Source: Holophagales bacterium UBA5066
Lineage (GTDB): Bacteria; Acidobacteriota; Thermoanaerobaculia; UBA5066
Assembly: GCA_002414905.1 (NCBI GenBank)
Contig: DIAY01000235.1
Location: 1 to 23,428, forward strand
DNA length: 23,428 nucleotides
Direction: 5' to 3'
The notes beneath the pieces are model-generated. The model was not told the origin of the DNA. It was given only the letters and a program-made list of their open reading frames with translations, and searched no databases. How positions within the stretch are numbered: position 1 is the stretch's first letter; the number at the start of each line of letters is the position of its first letter. The translations under genes and the position numbers were made by a program. This document shows, piece by piece, positions 21,478-23,428 of the stretch.

Positions 21478-22842
21478 TCAGGGTCCCTCGGGGCCGTGGT
21501 CGTCCGGCACGGGGACACCGAAGGCCGCGTCGCGCCACGCCGCGACGGCGGTCAGTGCGCGGCGAACGATCTCCTCCCGCCGTTTCGTCCGGTCCCGGAT
21601 CGGCGGGACGTCCGAGTCGTCGATCAGGCCGAACGTGATGTTCATCGGGGCGTAGTGCGCTTCCTCGCTCTCCGAGACGTGGCGGCAAAGGGCACCCATC
21701 GCCGTCGAGAAGGTGAGCGGCTGCGGGTCGCGTCCCTCGAGGAGCTGCGCGATCGTGGCGCCGGCCATCAGCCCCGTGGCGGCCGACTCGAGGTATCCCT
21801 CGACGCCCGTGATCTGCCCCGCGAAAAAGACGCGCGGGTCCTTCTTCCAGCGGAAGAGCCGGTCGAGGTGCGCCGGGCCGTTGAGAAACGTGTTGCGGTG
21901 GAGCATCCCGTAGCGGACGAACTCGGCGCTGGCGAGTCCGGGGAGCATCCGGAAAACCCTCTGCTGCTCCCTGACCTTCAGCTTGGTCTGGAAGCCGACG
22001 AGGTTGAAGTGGCTCCGCGCGAGGTTGTCCTGGCGGAGCTGCACCGCGGCGTACGGCTCTCGTCCGGTCCGGGGATCGGGCAGGCCGAACGGCTTCATCG
22101 GCCCGTGCCGAAGCGTTTCGACCCCCCGTTCGGCCATCGCCTCGATGGGGAGGCACCCCTCGAAGAAGACGGCCTCCTCGAAGTCGTGGAACGGGACCTT
22201 CTCTCCCGCGAGAAGCTGGGCGACGAACGCCTCGTACTCCTCGCGCGAGAGCGGCACGTTCAGGTAGTCGGCCGCGCCCCCTTTTCCCCATCGACTCGCC
22301 GCGTAGAGGACCGACATGTCGATCGAGGAGGCCTCTACGATCGGCGCCACCGAATCGTAGAAGTAGAGCTGACTCCCTCCCAGGGCCGAGAGGATGGCCG
22401 CGGAGAGGTCGGGCGACGTGAGCGGACCGGTCGCCACGACGACGTAGCCGTCTCCCGGGTCCGGAAGGGCGGTGACCTCCTCCCGCACGAGCTCGACGAG
22501 CGGGTGAGCCGCGATCCGCGCCGTGACGGCGCGGGCGAAGAGCTCGCGGTCCACCGCGAGGGCGTCGCCGGCCGGGACGGCCGCGCGACGGGCCTCCTCC
22601 ATGACGAGCGATCCGAGGAGCTCCATCTCACGCTTGAGAAGACCGACGGCGTTGCCGGGGTTGTTCGACCGCAAGGAATTCGAGCAGACCATCTCGGCGA
22701 GCCAGTCCGTCTCGTGGGCCTCGGTCTTCCTGGCGGGACGCATCTCGACGAGACGGACGCGGTGCCCCCGCCGGGCCAGCACGTTCGCGCACTCGACACC
22801 GGCGAAGCCGCCTCCGATCACCGTCACTCCCGGAGCTTTCAT
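21478..22842 (-). CDS. trmFO: Folate- and FAD-dependent tRNA (uracil-5-)-methyltransferase TrmFO
   Basis: A 454-aa flavoprotein that makes 5-methyluridine at position 54 of tRNA, with methylene-tetrahydrofolate as the carbon donor instead of SAM. The FAD-binding motif IGGGFAGVE (9-17) opens the protein. The family signature EMRP, TEAHETDWLAEMVCSNSLRS includes Cys53, equivalent to the flavin-adduct Cys of the Bacillus enzyme. FFEGCLPIEAMAERG holds Cys230, equivalent to its catalytic Cys226. RPD/HGPMKPFGL and QFRM-like regions follow as usual. Length is normal. The ATG at 22842 is preceded by TACAAT at 9 bases and has no Shine-Dalgarno. It heads a minus-strand pair with xerC and is divergent from the methyltransferase gene. 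Confidence 0.95.
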   Translation of the reverse strand: MKAPGVTVIGGGFAGVECANVLARRGHRVRLVEMRPARKTEAHETDWLAEMVCSNSLRSNNPGNAVGLLKREMELLGSLVMEEARRAAVPAGDALAVDRELFARAVTARIAAHPLVELVREEVTALPDPGDGYVVVATGPLTSPDLSAAILSALGGSQLYFYDSVAPIVEASSIDMSVLYAASRWGKGGAADYLNVPLSREEYEAFVAQLLAGEKVPFHDFEEAVFFEGCLPIEAMAERGVETLRHGPMKPFGLPDPRTGREPYAAVQLRQDNLARSHFNLVGFQTKLKVREQQRVFRMLPGLASAEFVRYGMLHRNTFLNGPAHLDRLFRWKKDPRVFFAGQITGVEGYLESAATGLMAGATIAQLLEGRDPQPLTFSTAMGALCRHVSESEEAHYAPMNITFGLIDDSDVPPIRDRTKRREEIVRRALTAVAAWRDAAFGVPVPDDHGPEGP

Positions 22843-22851
22843 CGAAGGCTG

Positions 22852-22857
22852 ATTGTA
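22852..22857 (-). promoter_or_regulatory. -10-like hexamer just before trmFO
   Basis: On the minus strand TACAAT (5 of 6 to the -10 consensus) lies 9 bases before the ATG at 22842. This would leave a message with only a few leader bases and no Shine-Dalgarno. Confidence 0.5.
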
Positions 22858-22921
22858 GGCACTCCTCCCTTCCGCGGGCTCGTGACGCCCGGCACCGGCC
22901 CGGCGCGCGCCCTCCGGCCGT

Positions 22922-22927
22922 TAGACT
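22922..22927 (+). promoter_or_regulatory. -10-like hexamer just before the methyltransferase gene
   Basis: TAGACT is followed by 6 bases and the GTG at 22934. The hexamer is identical to the one upstream of hslV. There is no Shine-Dalgarno and no -35; the flanking DNA is very G/C rich. Confidence 0.45.
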
Positions 22928-22933
22928 CGCAGC

Positions 22934-23428
22934 GTGACGTTCGAGCGGGAACTCTACGACGAGGCGTACTGGAAGAGCCTCCACCCGCACCACTGGTTCA
23001 AGAACCCGCCGCGCAAGTACACCGAGCGCGACCGGGACGTCCTGCGCGTCGTCGCGCCGCGGCCGACGGACCTCGTCGTCGAGCTCGGGTCGGCCCGCGG
23101 CGACGTCACGTTCCTCCTCGCCCGGCATGCCCGGGAGGTCGTCGGGGTCGACGCCGCCCCGGAGGCCCTCGCGCTGGCCGAGGCGGCGCGCGCGCGGCTC
23201 GGGATCTCGAACGTGCGCTGGCTCGGGACGGACGTCGCCGACCTCTCGCCGGTCGCCGACCGGAGCATCGACGCCGTGGCGGCGATCGACCTCGTCGAGC
23301 ACATCGACGACCCGACCCTCGCGGCGATGCTGGGCGAGTGCGCGAGGATCCTGAAGCCGGGCGGGCGCCTCGGGATCTACACCCCCGACCGGGCCCACTA
23401 CGTGGAGCGGATGAAGGCGCACGACTTC
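22934..23428 (+). CDS. Class I SAM-dependent methyltransferase, truncated by window end
   Basis: The first 165 residues of a methyltransferase; the 3' end is outside the window. After an N-terminal part rich in aromatic residues (YDEAYWKSLHPHHWF), the Rossmann fold shows motif I VVELGSARGD (48-57) and the acidic residue Asp73 in VVGVDAAPE, which should bind the ribose of SAM. Motif II-like TDVADL, AAIDLVEHIDDP and ILKPGGRLGIYTP follow, the pattern of the Methyltransf_11 type. The substrate is unknown. It starts at a GTG; no upstream in-frame start is supported. It is divergent from trmFO by 91 bp, with TAGACT 6 bases ahead. Confidence 0.82.
   Translation, partial: MTFERELYDEAYWKSLHPHHWFKNPPRKYTERDRDVLRVVAPRPTDLVVELGSARGDVTFLLARHAREVVGVDAAPEALALAEAARARLGISNVRWLGTDVADLSPVADRSIDAVAAIDLVEHIDDPTLAAMLGECARILKPGGRLGIYTPDRAHYVERMKAHDF

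Overview
The window is a GC-rich bacterial chromosomal segment with about 20 genes, tightly packed on both strands. No gene-free stretch exceeds 300 bases, and I see no tRNA, rRNA, insertion sequence, prophage or CRISPR array. A B12-dependent ribonucleotide reductase, folate-dependent TrmFO next to xerC and hslVU, Mpl and DapF (a meso-diaminopimelate, Gram-negative type wall) and a secreted protein of a type I associate with Acidobacteriota all point to Acidobacteriota, possibly Thermoanaerobaculia. This placement is an inference and is not proven by the sequence.

Layout. 1-2890: class II ribonucleotide reductase nrdJ (minus), with a hairpin after its stop. 2891-3110: a divergent control region with two NrdR-like boxes over the nrdJ promoter and candidate promoters for erpA. 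3111-5333: A-type Fe-S carrier (erpA/iscA-like), an MFS exporter and sufT (plus). 5334-5440: a palindrome and a 22-base direct repeat. 5441-6802: a PAS/ATPase protein related to histidine kinases that lacks the phospho-acceptor histidine. 6848-9653: thioesterase, DUF2203 protein, sodium/solute symporter-like protein and TetR regulator, alternating in strand with overlapping 3' ends. 9753-11524: a secreted protein with a duplicated module, coupled to a lipoprotein. 11608-12666: DUF1573 protein. 12791-14221: mpl. 14218-18832: a minus-strand operon hslV-hslU-FN3 lipoprotein-dapF-FAH hydrolase. 18888-20405: an unrecognised exported HEAT-like protein on the plus strand. 20455-22842: xerC and trmFO (minus). 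22934-end: a truncated methyltransferase.

How the genes work together. ErpA and SufT both belong to Fe-S cluster maturation. Mpl and DapF both handle meso-diaminopimelate, one in wall recycling and one in synthesis. HslV and HslU form one protease. trmFO, xerC and hslVU form a neighbourhood known from other phyla, here split by an opposite-strand orphan gene.

Most interesting signals. (1) A paired NrdR-type operator at nrdJ with 15 bp between the boxes. (2) A -10-like hexamer only 6-9 bases before the start codon of at least five genes, which suggests leaderless transcripts. (3) A sensor-kinase relative with Arg in place of the H-box His and Asn in place of the G1-box Asp. (4) Two palindromes with the same stem 5.3 kb apart, suggesting a dispersed repeat. 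I found no clearly new multi-gene defence or mobile system.
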